64,000 bases of DNA from Triticum aestivum (Eukaryota; Streptophyta; Magnoliopsida; Poales; Poaceae), in assembly GCF_018294505.1 (NCBI RefSeq), contig NC_057808.1:360722871-360786870 (forward strand). Reading direction: 5' to 3'. Position 1 is the stretch's first letter. Every line of letters begins with the position of its first letter. Below the pieces are notes generated by a model, which did not search any database, had not been told where the DNA came from, and worked only from the letters and a program-made list of their open reading frames with translations. Both the position numbers and the translations under genes were made by a program. Positions 1 to 11,439 of the stretch are shown here, one piece after another.

Positions 1-640
1 GCCCAGCTATAGGCCCACAAGATTTTGTGGACCCTAGTAGGCCGGCCCATTAACTGGCTACCATATTTTGGGCCAAATGCCGGCCCATATTTGATCCAGT
101 GCATTAATGGCCTGCCACACTCCGGGCCTAATAGTGGCCCATATGAGATCCGGCCCGTTAAAAGCCTACCACGTTCTGGGTCAAATTACGGCCCAGATCA
201 GGTCTGGCCCTTTAAGAGGCTTTGGGCTCAATTATGGCCCATATCAGATTCGGCCCGTCAACTGGACAGTATGCTTTTGGGCCCACTTGCTAAAGGCCCA
301 CTTAGTAATTCGGCCTGATATTAGTTTTGCCCTGTTAAGGGCCCGTTTAATATTTCGGCCCTATATTAATTTCGGCCTGTTAAAAGCCCGTCATATAGTT
401 GGGCCTAACTACGGCCCGGTTTGCATCCGGCCTACTCGCAGCCGATATCTGATTGGGCCAAACAAGGACCGAGACAATTTTCGCCTTTTAAAAGGCTGTG
501 ATTTGATTCGCACAGTCATGGGCCGGGGTTCATTTCGGGCTGCTGCCGGCCCGTGAGCTGTTCGGCACGTTTCAGGCCCAACCTACATCGTGATTGCATG
601 ACGGCCCGATTATGTACCGTAATTTTACAGTTTGGCCAGT
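1..640. repeat. Degenerate GGCC-rich tandem array
   Basis: Diverged units of roughly 55 bp recur here, built around GGCCCATAT, GGCCCGTTAAAAGCC and TTTGGGCC. They are clearest from about 41 to 430 and fade out by 640. No convincing gene is present. Arrays like this are typical of subterminal regions of CACTA-type transposons. The En/Spm-like exons just downstream would fit that, but no CACTA terminus is visible and the array may start before the window. Confidence 0.6.
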
Positions 641-729
641 TTACTGCGAAGACAGGATATATATACAGTAAAATAACTGCAGCATCGCGAATAAGAAAAA
701 ACCTAGACTATACAATAAAGAAATTACGG

Positions 730-843
730 CATATTACATCCACTGGGCATCAAAGTTCGCCACTATGATAATAAAGCACAAGCAGACAGCAGATTACATA
801 CACTGGGCATCAAAGATCGCCACCAGTGCAAATAAACACGCCG
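730..843. repeat. 60-bp direct duplication
   Basis: A segment containing ACACTGGGCATCAAAG and CGCCAC occurs twice, about 60 bp apart (around 736 and 796), with moderate divergence. It lies just beyond the last recognisable minus-strand exon of the transposon gene at 883-975, so it probably belongs to that gene's 3' untranslated part. Confidence 0.55.
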
Positions 844-882
844 ACAAAATAATATACAAAACCGACAGCCCTTCAATAGAGT

Positions 883-3521
883 TCAAGAAAGGATAGCCCT
901 GCTGGGGAGCTGCAGCTCAAGCAGCTGAGCAAGATGATGAGACTGCGCTTGTTCAACACTTATATCTTCCTCACTCTGAAAGATAAACAAGCAGACAGTT
1001 GACAGGTTTTGCACATAAAAGTATCAGTGCTGACAATTCATCACATTTCTTACTAACGAATAAAGTGACACAGTTTAAAATTGCATTAACACAATATGGT
1101 ATTGTTCAGGTCAAGACATGGCAGGAAATGACATTGTGAAGGAGTTGGCAGCTTCACGACACCACTGGATTACAGATCAAGAACTCATAAGTATCAATGG
1201 TTAGTGTGCTGTCAATTTATACCATTTCAGATTGGCAAATAAAGAGATGGTTTAAATAATAGTAGAATGATATGACATTGTTCATAGTTAAGACATTGCA
1301 GAATATGACATTGTGCTGTAGTGGGTAGGTTCACCACACCACTGGATTACAGATGAAGAACAGAAGCATACATGCAGTGCAAAAGAAGATCACTTGCTCT
1401 GTATAGTTTAATTTACATGGTATGAAGAAGGAACTTGGTTGTACAACTGAAAACTTAAATTGAGAAAGGACAAATTTTTGTTTATGAACTACATAATAAA
1501 CTTTAAACAAGCAATTTGATGCAAACACCAAAAATAAACAGCTGTTGCAGTCATGCCTAACCAAATATATACAACAAAGTTTGAAGGCTTGAGATGGACA
1601 AACTTACATTATTGGTGAAGACAGGCTCTATAAAGGCCTTGTTCATGCTGATGGGGGGGGCAATTCAAGAAGTTTACCACAGAATCTTCTTCAAAAGCAT
1701 TGCCTTTATTCTACATTTTGTTAAGAGTAAATATAGATGTGATAATATATGAAAAAATGGAGAATATTTAAGATAAGATGAAGAGTGATGCTACATAACC
1801 AAGTAGCTATAAATGTAAGTGCAGCGATACAGGCAAAAGGTACAGCCAAGAGCAATGCACAACTAAACTTCTTCAGTACCAACCTTATGGTAAGAGTAAA
1901 TATAGATCTTATGTGTAGAAAATGGAGGGCAAAGGAAAATAAGCTGCAGAGTGATGGTACATGAACAACTACCTGTCATTATAAGTACACCGATAAAGGA
2001 CATCATGTACTTACAAGAACAATGCAGAGCTAAAAAACATTGGCATTGGATATATTCTACACTAATGTAACCATTCATACAGATCTGATAATTTGGAGCG
2101 AACAATTGATAAGCAAGCTATCATGCATACTGCTGTCACATAATGAACCAGGTATGTATGCAAGTACAGTGATACAGGAAAACAGGTACTAACAAGAGCA
2201 AAGCAGCGAGCAGCATATTTGCGATATCCTGTCGTTCTTGTCAAACAGGAATTCTTCTTCGAGAAGATTTCCTGCAAAAAAGATCCGTAAGGCACATGCG
2301 GAAAAGTAGAAGTTCAAATTGTCATGTGATTTCATAGACAGTACCTCATCCTAGGAACGAGACCAGTGCAAACAAGGTTTTTCCATTCAATGTCTTCTAA
2401 ATTTAGCACAGGAGACTTCACCGGAAATTCGTTTATAGACTTGCCATCAAAGTGTGATTTCCTCAGGTAACACCGATACTACTGCAATGCTTCCTTGAAA
2501 AGCACAAGCAAGCTTTGCTCGTCATGACTATCCAGATTAACCCTCGCCTAGTTACAACAATGTAATGTAAATCATTGATGTGTTCAATCAGCAGAAAACA
2601 GGAAAATAATAACCATGAATAATAGCACTTACACGTAAGTTGGACAGGAAGATGTGAAAATGGTGTTTGTCTTCACAATAATCTTCCCATGATGGGAATA
2701 TATGCACGTAGTCCCTAACAACATTGAAAGCATTGTCTTTTAAATTGGGAATAAATGGAATGGGGTTCCAATCTGCAGGAATTGGCCGTCTCTGCAGTTG
2801 GGATAGGTCTTCGGCCGGTGGACTTGCTGTACTTTTTGCTGGAGTGGGATTTTTCTGTGGTACAGCTGGTGCTATGGCAAATGAAATCGGTATACCTTTT
2901 GCTAGAGTGCAGGTCCTGTGTGGTGGGGCTAGTGGTGTGGCCAGTGAAGTATGGGTACAGTCTGCTGGAGTCGGTCCTACGTTTTGTGTCACTGGTTGTA
3001 CAGACAATATAAGTGGGGTGCTGTCTGATTTCTCCGGCACCACCACGTTTTTCAAGGACTTTGCTCGTGCTCCTTCAGGTTCGGCAATCACCCTCTTCCT
3101 TTTTGATGTCTGATGCACAAGAACAACATTTGAGTGGAAAACATGTTATGATGACAGATGGAATATGTATTGATCATGGATGGGCATGGCATCTCGACAT
3201 ATATGATGAGTAAACTAAGCAGATGGCGGTGCAACAAAGTAGAAGAAATGCAAGACAACATATGCCAGATACCCGCAATCAATAAAACATTGCCAAATTA
3301 GAACAGGCACCTTGATGGGTGAACAGGACAGGCCATCTGCCTTTGACTCCTCGAGGTTAGAACAGTCATTAGGATCATATTCTGAACAAGAACCAACAGG
3401 TGGGGAGCGTATGAGTTTCATTGCATCCAGAATGGCACTCAATACCTTGGTGCCAATTTTGTAAGTCATTGCAGTGTTTAGCTTCAAGAGTGGACTGCTG
3501 CTAGTGCGACACAAAGCAGCT
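883..3521 (-). pseudogene. Decayed plant En/Spm (Ptta)-type transposon gene, minus strand
   Basis: Several minus-strand exons can be read with plausible splice sites. They are 3521-3311; 3109-2633 (TSKRKRV start, proline-rich middle, ending SNLR before GTAAGT); 2547-2345 (ARVNLDSHDEQ through YRCYLRKSHFDG to EWKNLVC); and a terminal exon 975-883 ending in TGA. The junction between 2633 and 2547 keeps phase 0. The WxxY, KxHFDG and EWxNLV pattern resembles plant transposase Ptta/En/Spm family proteins. An in-frame TAG at 2479-2481, between Gln and Tyr codons, and missing exons between 2345 and 975 show that it is broken. Reading the family from motifs is an inference; the exon chain itself is seen in the sequence. 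Confidence 0.5.
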
Positions 3522-3895
3522 ACACAGATCATAGTGTAGATATAACGGGAAAACCTTAAGCATCAGAGTAAAATCAGCAAAGTGGAACTTGCTGGAATAT
3601 ATGTGCTAGTATTGCCGGTACGGCTAGAAAGGCTTCGGATACCAGCTCTCTTCAAGTGAAGGTGCGGTACTGTTAATATCAGTGTAACTCTCAAAGGCGA
3701 CACAGCTCCCCGCATTTCCTTGCTATTCTTATAGGATTCAAGTGGGCAGGCCACTACAAATCCTATTCCTATGTTTACAAGATCCTACGAATCAAAGAGG
3801 CTCAAAGTGTCCATCACAACCGACCGTATAGACCTCTACACTGCAAATGTCCCTGCTCATCTTCAGTACAAGGAACATATTGTACTACTATCATA

Positions 3896-4054
3896 CTCCC
3901 TCTGTTCCAAAATATAAGTCTTGGTAGATATTTCCACTATGGATCACATACAGATGTATCCAGATACATTTTAGAGTGTAGATTCACTCATTTTGCTCCA
4001 TATGTAGTCCATGGTGGAATCTATACAAAGACTTGTATTTAGGAACGGAGAGAG
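3896..4054. mobile_element. Stowaway MITE
   Basis: A 159-bp element with terminal inverted repeats starting CTCCCTCTGTTCC and ending GGAACGGAGAGAG, flanked by TA dinucleotides at 3894-3895 and 4055-4056. This is the classic Stowaway/Tc1-mariner signature with a TA target duplication. It has no coding capacity. Confidence 0.88.
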
Positions 4055-4060
4055 TACATA

Positions 4061-5015
4061 TTAAAGAAGAACGGAAGAGGAACATGGTAAATAAGAGCAA
4101 GCAGATTTTGGATAATAAAATGTTGGTTGCGCAGTGTGCACACATGATGCACTAGAGCGCATTAAGAATGCAACTCCCAGCTGTCTCTCGACCATTTCAG
4201 GCGGTTGGATGAAGATCCTACGTCTCCTAACCCTTCTTCTTCCTCGTCTCTGATTCTTCCCATATAGAACACCGCACGGGCCACCGGCCGGACCGTCGGC
4301 CCCCACCGCCTGTGTTCCTCCGCCACCCCCACCCCCCGCCCCCGCCCCAACCCCCACCCGCGTCGAGTTTTCTTCGTTCGGCGAGGCCCCACAACCACCT
4401 GAGCCCCTTCAATCGCACCGGCGAACTCCGGCGAGCTCTGAAAAATCGACTGACCCAATTTTGAAATTTAGTCTACTGTGATTTAACTAGTGTGGAATAT
4501 AAAAGGGGAAAACCATAAGCATTGGGAGTATAGTGTTGAGCGTGCCATGGTGGATCTGAAGGTGCAAACCGGACAAGGGCAACTTCGCAACCAAGACAAG
4601 AAATCAGAGTAAAGCAGTGGCGATCTATTTTCTTGTTGTGATAAATAAGTTGAGCAGATACGAAAGAGTACCACCTTTGGTGCGGTGCCGTGTACGCATC
4701 TGCTGAGAATTTGACGGTGCTGCGGTAGCGATGGCTGTCGGCGGCGTGCAAGCAGCTCTAGGAGGGTAGACGGTGGCGGCGGGGCGCGGTGGACGAGACG
4801 GTCGTAGGAGCGGCGCCGACAAGGTGGACGACGGCGGGGATGAAGTGAGAGGACGGGATGCAAGGATCCCGGTCCGAAGCCATGGATGAGAGAGGTCGAT
4901 CTCTTGTAATGGACAGCGGCGTCGGGGTATCAGCTCCGGCATGGTGGAGGAGGACGGCGGTGGATGGGGTGGCGGACGGCGGTGGACGGCGGCGGACGGA
5001 GGAGGGTGGGGTGGA
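4061..5015. other. GC-rich stretch, no assignable gene
   Basis: Overlapping ORFs on both strands are Gly-, Arg- or Pro-rich low-complexity translations of a G/C-skewed sequence and do not look like a conserved protein. At 4446-4460 there is ATCGACTGACCCAA, the same terminal sequence that bounds the short inverted-repeat element at 11062-11193. Its partner end is not found here. The stretch could be the promoter or 5' leader of the minus-strand transposon gene. Confidence 0.4.
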
Positions 5016-5325
5016 GAGGGTGTTTTGGCGCCCACGGAGTACGAATGGGGAAAAGGGAGGTAGAGAGGAAGGGGGGAACCATGTATTCAGGGCGCGCTTG
5101 TCTCAAATGCGAGGAAATTTACAAACTTAGCCCCCGTTACAAATTTGACCTACATCACAACAACATTAGTCGGTTGGGGATAGGACGGTAATCTCGCATA
5201 CACAGAATATTTGCCGATGAGAGTTTGTTTTTGGCGCCCACCGTGTATGAATATGAATCGGGAGGGAGTGATTTTGGCCGAGGACACACTGTGTTTTTGG
5301 CGCCCCACCGTGTATGAATCCGGGT
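5016..5325. repeat. Three copies of a TTTTGGCGCCCACCG motif
   Basis: The motif TTTTGGCGCCCACNGNGTA followed by GAAT occurs near 5020, 5228 and 5292 in the same orientation. The spacing is about 208 and 64 bp and the flanks differ. No ORF crosses the copies. They look like remnants of duplicated untranslated or promoter sequence. Confidence 0.6.
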
Positions 5326-5825
5326 GAGAGGCGGTTACGTCACGTTTGGGTGAAATTACAAACCTACCCCTATCGAAACCTATAGAAATCCAGCAGATAG
5401 GCTTTGCGTGGCAGGGATAGGCAGTAGTGATTTCCATCTCGCAGATTTTGGTTTCGGGCGTTACTGCGACTTTCCCCGCTTCGTTCAAATTTTGCAGAGT
5501 GCACGTTTACCGTGCCAACTCAATTTGAATCCCGTTTGTATTCTATTTTTTTCGGGCGGGATCCATTTCAATTGGAATTACATTCTATATACATCATTTT
5601 TTTATATATACTTTCAAAAGCACAACAAAGAATTTCTGATCCTTTATATGTATAATATGATTTACAATACAACGATCTCGAAATCTTAAGGTTGAATTCG
5701 AAAAAATTTAACCAAATTATGTTCTACTAAAATGTATGGATCAGTAATATCTACATATTAAATAACATAGATGTGCGTGAATTCATATGAGTATGCATGT
5801 TTGATAGATCAATTTTGGTTCGATT

Positions 5826-6662
5826 ATGGATTACATGTATCATCATCTCGAACTCAAATATTTGAATCCCTTTTTTGTTCACTCCTTTCATGCCCATCTC
5901 TCTCGCATGCATGCTCCTTCAGGTAGCTATCACTCTATTTTCTCCAGCTCACCCGCACGCTCACTTCATGTGTGTGTGTCACACTCTCCCTATCATTATA
6001 CATTACACGGTTTTCATTATCTCTCACGTCTCTATTGTTCTCTGGTATCACTCGGTACCTAAGCTTTCTTTTTCACCGCCACACACACAGTCTCCACTCG
6101 TCTTTCACTTTGTCTTTCTCTCTATGGGATTCTCTCACACACCCTATATGTCTCTACATATGACTCATACCACTAAAATTACTCTCTCTATCTCTCTCTC
6201 CTGTAGACACAACATTTGTTGCGGTCTCCTTTTCGTCTCCATCCCAGACTGACATTATTCATTTGTTTACCGATCAGACAACCCTGACTACCGTCTCTTC
6301 TGTCTCTCTCACAGACACACACACACAACTCCTGCTTCCACTCCCCTTCCCGACTACCGTCTCTCTCTCACATACACAAAACTCTCGCTTTCCCACCCCG
6401 ACTCGTATTTCTCTCACAAACATTTATCCACTAGCTAGCCTCTAGATAGGTTTATACACCCGCACACTCGTGCTTCCACCATCGCATACTAGCTAGCCTC
6501 TATGTAGATTTTTCTTCCCTTCTTGGGACATGCCCTCTCGATCGTGCACACACACACTATCGCCTCATTTTAAGCTGATACCTATCGCACACACACTCCT
6601 TGTGTCTTTGTCACACATGCACTCCGTCCTCTTCCACTCTCCCTCTCTCTCACACACACATG
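5826..6662. repeat. CT/CA low-complexity block
   Basis: About 800 bp in which the plus strand is strongly pyrimidine-rich, with repeated CTCTCT, ACACAC and TCTCACAC runs broken by short unique segments. ORFs here are Ser/His/Leu-rich artefacts. A GA-rich counterpart lies at 9240-9580 and a second CT/CA block at 10018-10262. Confidence 0.75.
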
Positions 6663-6676
6663 GGATTTTTGCAACA

Positions 6677-7111
6677 ACTAGCAAGATGCCCATGCGTTGC
6701 ACGGAACATCAAGATGCATTTGTATGAGTAGTTTATCTTGTGGGGCAAAAGGATGAATGAGGGAAGGCCTTATTTGCAAATGTGGAAAGGGGGTATCTTT
6801 TTGCAAAATTGCCATAGTTTCCTTCCTATCCATCAGATATAGATCGGACAGCCTATATTGCAGGATGGCAGGCACACGATCATCACCGACAATGCTTTTT
6901 ATAAGAGTATGGATAAAAATAGAGTTGGTGATGATGGTGGGCCTGCCATCCTGCAATGTAGGTCGTCCGATTTATATCTGATGGATAGGAAGGAAAATAT
7001 GGCAATTTACCCGCACTCTTCACCACATTTGCAGATAAGGCCTTCCCTCGTTCATCCTTTTCTCCCACAAGATCTTGATGTTCCGTGCAACGCACGGGCA
7101 TCTTGCTAGTA
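6677..7111. mobile_element. 435-bp foldback MITE with long inverted-repeat arms
   Basis: The element starts ACTAGCAAGATGCCCATGCG and ends with the inverse, CGCACGGGCATCTTGCTAGT. The arms continue inward for about 200 bp: for example, the left arm has CCTTCCTATCCATCAGATAT near 6822 and the right arm has ATATCTGATGGATAGGAAGG near 6980. The arms meet at a loop of about 30 bp centred near 6900. No clear target duplication is seen. The whole element would form one long RNA hairpin if transcribed. The superfamily is not certain. Confidence 0.8.
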
Positions 7112-7926
7112 AGAGTAGAAATTAGACATATACCACTTCTCGAATCTTGAAACCAACAACATTCCTCCCTTATCTCATCAAAACCGCCAAAGGAATATAT
7201 TTTGAGTGAAACATAACATATTTTTAGTGATATACGTATTTCAAAAGTAGACTTTTTTTCTATCAAATCGGTGAATATGTATTAATCTACTTTGATCGCG
7301 TGCCAACGCATTGGCACATTGCTAGTAGTTATTATAATTTTTTGGACACCAGACAAACGGTGGAGTACATATACAAAGAGAAGAGGCGCACGCACGCAGT
7401 CGGCCTCTCGCTATCTCGCACACATGAGTGTTATGTAAAGGCAACATTAACAAATAAACCCTAAAACCCTAGGTGCACGATTGCTGCATTCGCGGGTACC
7501 GGGTATGTGGTGGAGCACCTTTGTAGGAATAGTCAGCTCGCGTGACAATTTGATCCGTAGGAGTTGATGGTCGGGACCACAGGTGAACGACTTGGAGCGC
7601 GGTGGCTCGCCAGTTGCCACAGATCGAGTAGCCACGTTTAAAATATCGTTTTTTAGCGGGGTTAAGAGTTCCGATTTTCAATGGCGCGTTATAAGTAGTA
7701 AGTAGTTTTTAGAACGATTGGTATGGAGCGAAAATGGAATTCATAGTACCACGTACCTCCTTGGCGTATGGTTGTATCATTTTTTTTGCGATGGAGGTTG
7801 TATGGGTTTATGTTGCGAGATGTTGAACCTGGTAGTTCTAGGGCAAATACTATGGTTTTGATTTAGATGCTGGTTTTCAGTAATGAAAATTGGAAGGGGA
7901 AACCCTTCTTTGATTAAAAAAAACTA
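7112..7926. other. Non-coding stretch with a related MITE terminus
   Basis: No supported gene. At 7294-7327 the sequence GTGCCAACGCATTGGCAC, then ATTGCTAGT, resembles a diverged outer end of the same terminal family as the foldback MITE at 6677-7111. The minus-strand ORFs near 7450-7680 have no recognisable features. Confidence 0.4.
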
Positions 7927-8053
7927 CTACCTCCGTTCTGGTTTACTAGTCCCCATCGTACTTTGGGTCAAAGTTTGTCCACGAATTTTACTTGTAAAAT
8001 GTGAATGGAAAATGAGATTTTGTTATACCCAGACAAAAAAGGACTGGAGGGAG
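7927..8053. mobile_element. Stowaway-like MITE
   Basis: The stretch starts ACTACCTCCGTTCTGG and ends GGACTGGAGGGAGT, an inverted-repeat pair of the Stowaway type, with an AT-rich interior. The same left end with GGTTTAYTRGTCCCC recurs at 15963 and 16767. The ends match only partly, so the exact boundary is uncertain. Confidence 0.55.
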
Positions 8054-8628
8054 TGATTGCTCTGACACGGACGCGACCTCTCATAGCGCAGGCATTGAAT
8101 TGGCGCACCGGCCAAGAGGGCCGCACTCGCTGCAGGCCCGGCTGAGCATGCCTCCTCGCCGCGTGCAACCAGCTTAAGACTGCCCCGTCTGCCTTCATTG
8201 AATCCGCGCGTGTGCCGGCAACACGTCCTTCTGCGAGCCGGCAGGCATTTTAGAACACAAAAAATGACTAAAATATAATTAATTTACGCATGGTCTTGAC
8301 TTGTTGTGCTCGCACTGGTAGCAGGAACTAGTAGAGGATTTTCTTTATCTATAACTCTCCTCACATTTTTTTGGCTTTCAAGTGAATCATGGTTGTGGAC
8401 ATTATGTATGAATGTGCAGATATCTGTGAACATGAGTTTGATGTGGAAGTTGAACTTGGAATGTCGGGCTTGCGCGTGAACTATACCATGTCCAATGCTT
8501 CGTCTGTTATTGTTTGGAAAGTAATTGTTGTTATTACATGACCCGAAAAAAAACATTTTGTGCCACATCAGTAGATGCACGGACATCACAACAGGCATGC
8601 TGACTGGATAAACATTTGAACCTAGATA
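8054..8628. other. No supported gene
   Basis: A GC-rich 170 bp is followed by AT-rich sequence. A minus-strand ORF (8284-8598), rich in Asn and His, could be a distal exon of the coiled-coil gene at 8629-9019, but no splice site decides this. Confidence 0.3.
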
Positions 8629-9019
8629 TTATGAAGGAAATTTTGTATTGACAACAATTTTAGATAGCAGGAGACGCCTAGCCTGCTCTGCCTCTGCTAG
8701 CTTATTTTTGGCTTCTTCCATCTCTTCTTTGGCTTGGGTGAAGAGAGCATCTGATTGCTCTTTTTGCTTCTTCAGGAACTCAACTACATTCTCAAGGGTT
8801 GTTGCACGCTTTCTTTCAGCCTTTACTAATGCCACGAGGACACGAACAGCTGACGACTCCACCTGGCTTGTGTGTAATCCAGCATCATCTGGGAATTTGC
8901 ACCTTGTGTCTAATCCAGCATCATTAGGGAACTGGCACCTTGTGTGTAATCCAGCCTCATTTTGGAAACATGATCTCGAGGTTGACCATACTTCCCTCCT
9001 CGCAGGAACTGCATCCTGA
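8629..9019 (-). CDS. Coiled-coil ORF with 13-residue tandem repeats (gene fragment, function unknown)
   Basis: The minus-strand frame is open upstream of the first Met at 8862 as far as about 9019. That upstream part encodes about two and a half copies of a 13-residue repeat (GLHTRCQFPNDA, GLDTRCKFPDDA, GLHTSQ). It is followed by a charged helical segment, ERKRATTLENVVEFLKKQ through EEMEEAKNKLAEAEQARR, that should form a coiled coil. A possible CAG acceptor lies near 9017, so this is probably the last exon of a larger gene. Coiled-coil C-termini occur in plant En/Spm-type transposon proteins, which suits the neighbourhood, but there is no diagnostic motif. Confidence 0.4.
8867..8985. repeat. 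39-bp tandem repeat inside the coiled-coil ORF
   Basis: A unit with GTGTAATCCAGCATCAT and GGGAATTTGCACCTT occurs about two and a half times with point differences. The 39-bp period equals 13 codons, so copy-number changes keep the minus-strand frame open. Confidence 0.7.
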
Positions 9020-9239
9020 CATGAAGTTACTTCTTTTTTAGATCAATACTCAGAGCAACCTAGATCCATTTGGTAGAAGCCAGATAAACAGAACTCGGAG
9101 AAGTGAATCCAAAAGTCAAATGAGAATCTAAATGCATTTCATAGTTATTACTTTGTAGGATGCAACAAAAACAACCATAACTCTACATCAGCCATTATAG
9201 AAGCAACATTTTGACATATCCCAATGTGTGAATGAAACG

Positions 9240-9580
9240 TGCAGAGAGAGCTTTTGAAGATGGAGCAGATAGGGCGGGAAAGATTGTATGTATGTGGACG
9301 AGAGAGTAGGAGACAAACCTAACGAGACAGAGAAAGAGATAGAGAGAGAAAGAGAGAGGAAGAAGTTAGGTCTGTGAGAAAGATGGATACATGTAATATA
9401 CATGAGATGCGTGTGCATCTGGATTCTGTATACGTGGAAGGAGAAGAGACAACATGTTTGATGAGAGAGCTGGAAAAACATGGACGAGAGGGGAAGGATC
9501 TCGTGGGTTGAGGGATTGACAATTTTGTGCGGGGGAGAGAGGGATTGGTAATTTTGTGCAAGAGAGAGAGAGGGTAGCGG
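9240..9580. repeat. GA-rich low-complexity block
   Basis: Runs of AGAGAGAG and GAGAGAAAGAG are spread over about 340 bp of the plus strand, the complement of the CT-rich block at 5826-6662. No gene is supported. Confidence 0.65.
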
Positions 9581-9774
9581 GAGGAGTCAGTCAGCCGTCG
9601 TCACATCACCCTGCTTCCAAATGACCCCGCATTCTCTAGCGCGGTGTGGTCGCCGTCTTCGATCTGCTCGATGCCCTCTTTGAAGATTGAGGTGTTGTGC
9701 ATGTTGGGGTGCAAACAAGCACAAGCGAGAGTGGTCGCCGTATAACCTTGGATGGGGATGAATTGTGTGCTCGG

Positions 9775-9842
9775 GGGAGTGTGTGTGTGTGTGTTGTGTT
9801 GCGTGTGTCTCTCTCTCTGTGTGTGTGTATGTGTGTGTCAGA
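9775..9842. repeat. GT/CT compound microsatellite
   Basis: Interrupted GTGTGTGT and CTCTCTCT runs of about 65 bp. ORFs crossing it are Val/Cys low-complexity artefacts. Confidence 0.85.
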
Positions 9843-10017
9843 TATTGAGAGAAAACAAACCTAAGGAGAGAAATGGGTATTCACGAAGAGATTGTGCGGG
9901 CCTTGAGGTGGGCAGGGGCCGGGTGAGGGTGTCAAAATGTGCGCGTTGATGCATGTGTTGCATGCGACCGTGCGAGGGACGGACGAATCGAGAGAGATGG
10001 TTGTTGTGTTACGGATG

Positions 10018-10041
10018 CTCCTCTCTCTGTCTCTCTCTCTC

Positions 10042-10078
<37 letters not shown>

Positions 10079-10262
10079 TAAGTAAACTAGAAGACCGTTC
10101 TCTCATGTATACACAACATATCGGCATCTGTCTATGTCTCACTCATGCATGATCATTTGCACATTCACACCTCTCTATGCCTGTATCACACGCACACCGT
10201 CTCCACATTGCCCTTCCGCCACAACACACATATGGACACATACACACGTTCTCTCTCAGTCA
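10018..10262. repeat. CT then CA compound microsatellite
   Basis: A CTCTCTCT tract from 10019 passes into an ACACACAC tract ending near 10078. Further scattered CT/CA runs reach about 10262. No coding signal. Confidence 0.85.
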
Positions 10263-11061
10263 CACACACAAAATCAGTATTAAAAAAATAGGGCGCACCT
10301 AAAACGTCCAAATCCAAATAAACACGACTGGAGCTAAATTCAAATATATGGAAATATTGCAGCGTCAAGAACTTTCACAGGAAAAAAAAGTTGAGTAATA
10401 TTCGAGGATTGTTTTCACACACACAAAAAGGTTCGGTGGATGTCCTTCGAGCGCGATACGGTGACGCACCGTTCGATCGACCGCGCGGCCGCGGTTCACA
10501 CGCTTGCACAGGATTCCGTAGCGTGGCTGTGGTACTAACTAATAAAAGCGCTCCCTAAGTCTAATGTTTACGTGTACTAGTACGGTTTTCTTTTAAGTTT
10601 GACCAACCTTATATATAAAACTAAAGTAAGCTCCCACACGCGCACTAATCAATATGCCGCCCCCGCCGTTGCGCATGCCGGCGCCCGCCTACTTCGGCCA
10701 ACAATTTCTCGCCCATCACCGCCGTGTCGCCGGCATCCCTGTGCCATGAAGCCGAAGGCTCGCCCGCTCACGTCGTCTGCAGTCCCTCCTCGCGATGCCG
10801 CCGCGCTACCAAGCATGCGAGCAGCTGGTGGAACCGCATCTATGCACGCAGCGTACGAAGAGGAGGACGAGCGCGTGCTCCAGCACGCCGGCGAGGAGGA
10901 ACTAGCGTGGCATTGTCGTCTCCGCCCGCGCGGAGGAGGCGCGCATGGTGGCTGTCGCGGCGGAAGCCGGTTGCGCGCGCGTCGACCCCGCAAACCGGGT
11001 GCGGACGTGGAATCTACCTTCGAGACCTTGAATGCCACGTGGATCCTGCAATCTGAAGGAG
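10263..11061. other. GC-rich stretch, no assignable gene
   Basis: Around 10640-11050 all frames on both strands stay open because the sequence is GC-rich; the products are Arg/Ala/Pro-rich. I see no conserved domain and no convincing start or splice signals. At 10548-10630 there is a weak Stowaway-like remnant (CTCCCTAAGTCTAATG). Confidence 0.35.
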
Positions 11062-11193
11062 TAATTTGGGTCAGTCGACTCATGTGAGCCGTTTGATGCA
11101 ACATGGATGGCTAGAAGGGTTTCTTCCACCTCTTCTGCCATCTTCTTCCTTCGCTCCGTTGAACTTTTTTCACAAATCGACTGACCCAAATTA
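11062..11193. mobile_element. 132-bp inverted-repeat element (MITE-like)
   Basis: It is bounded by perfect 17-bp inverted repeats, TAATTTGGGTCAGTCGA at 11062-11078 and TCGACTGACCCAAATTA at 11177-11193. The inner sequence is unrelated and non-coding. A single copy of the same end occurs at 4446-4460. No target duplication is obvious and the superfamily is unknown. Confidence 0.65.
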
Positions 11194-11439
11194 TACTATT
11201 AGTACGAACGTATTAAGTACAGTAGGAACACGAAGATACGAGCAGTAGTACCAACTGCAAGAAGAACAGTAGTAAGACATAGTACTAGTACTACTGTACG
11301 TACTAAAGAGTTCAAATAACAAGAAAGAACATAAACATAGTTTTGCTGGGCCCTCAGCACAACACACCCTTGAAAATAAACTAAGCAACTAGTCCGCTTG
11401 ACACTGCAGTAGAACCAGCATGAGCGACGGCACTGCCAC

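Noticed and set aside
4061..5130. Gly-rich and Pro-rich ORFs on both strands
   Set aside because: Low-complexity translations of GC-skewed sequence, with no conserved pattern and mutually exclusive frames.
5826..6445. Ser/His-rich ORFs
   Set aside because: They come from CT/CA low-complexity DNA.
10599..11104. Arg/Ala-rich ORFs of 150-160 residues on both strands
   Set aside because: Open because of high GC content. There is no domain, no promoter and no frame preference that I can see.
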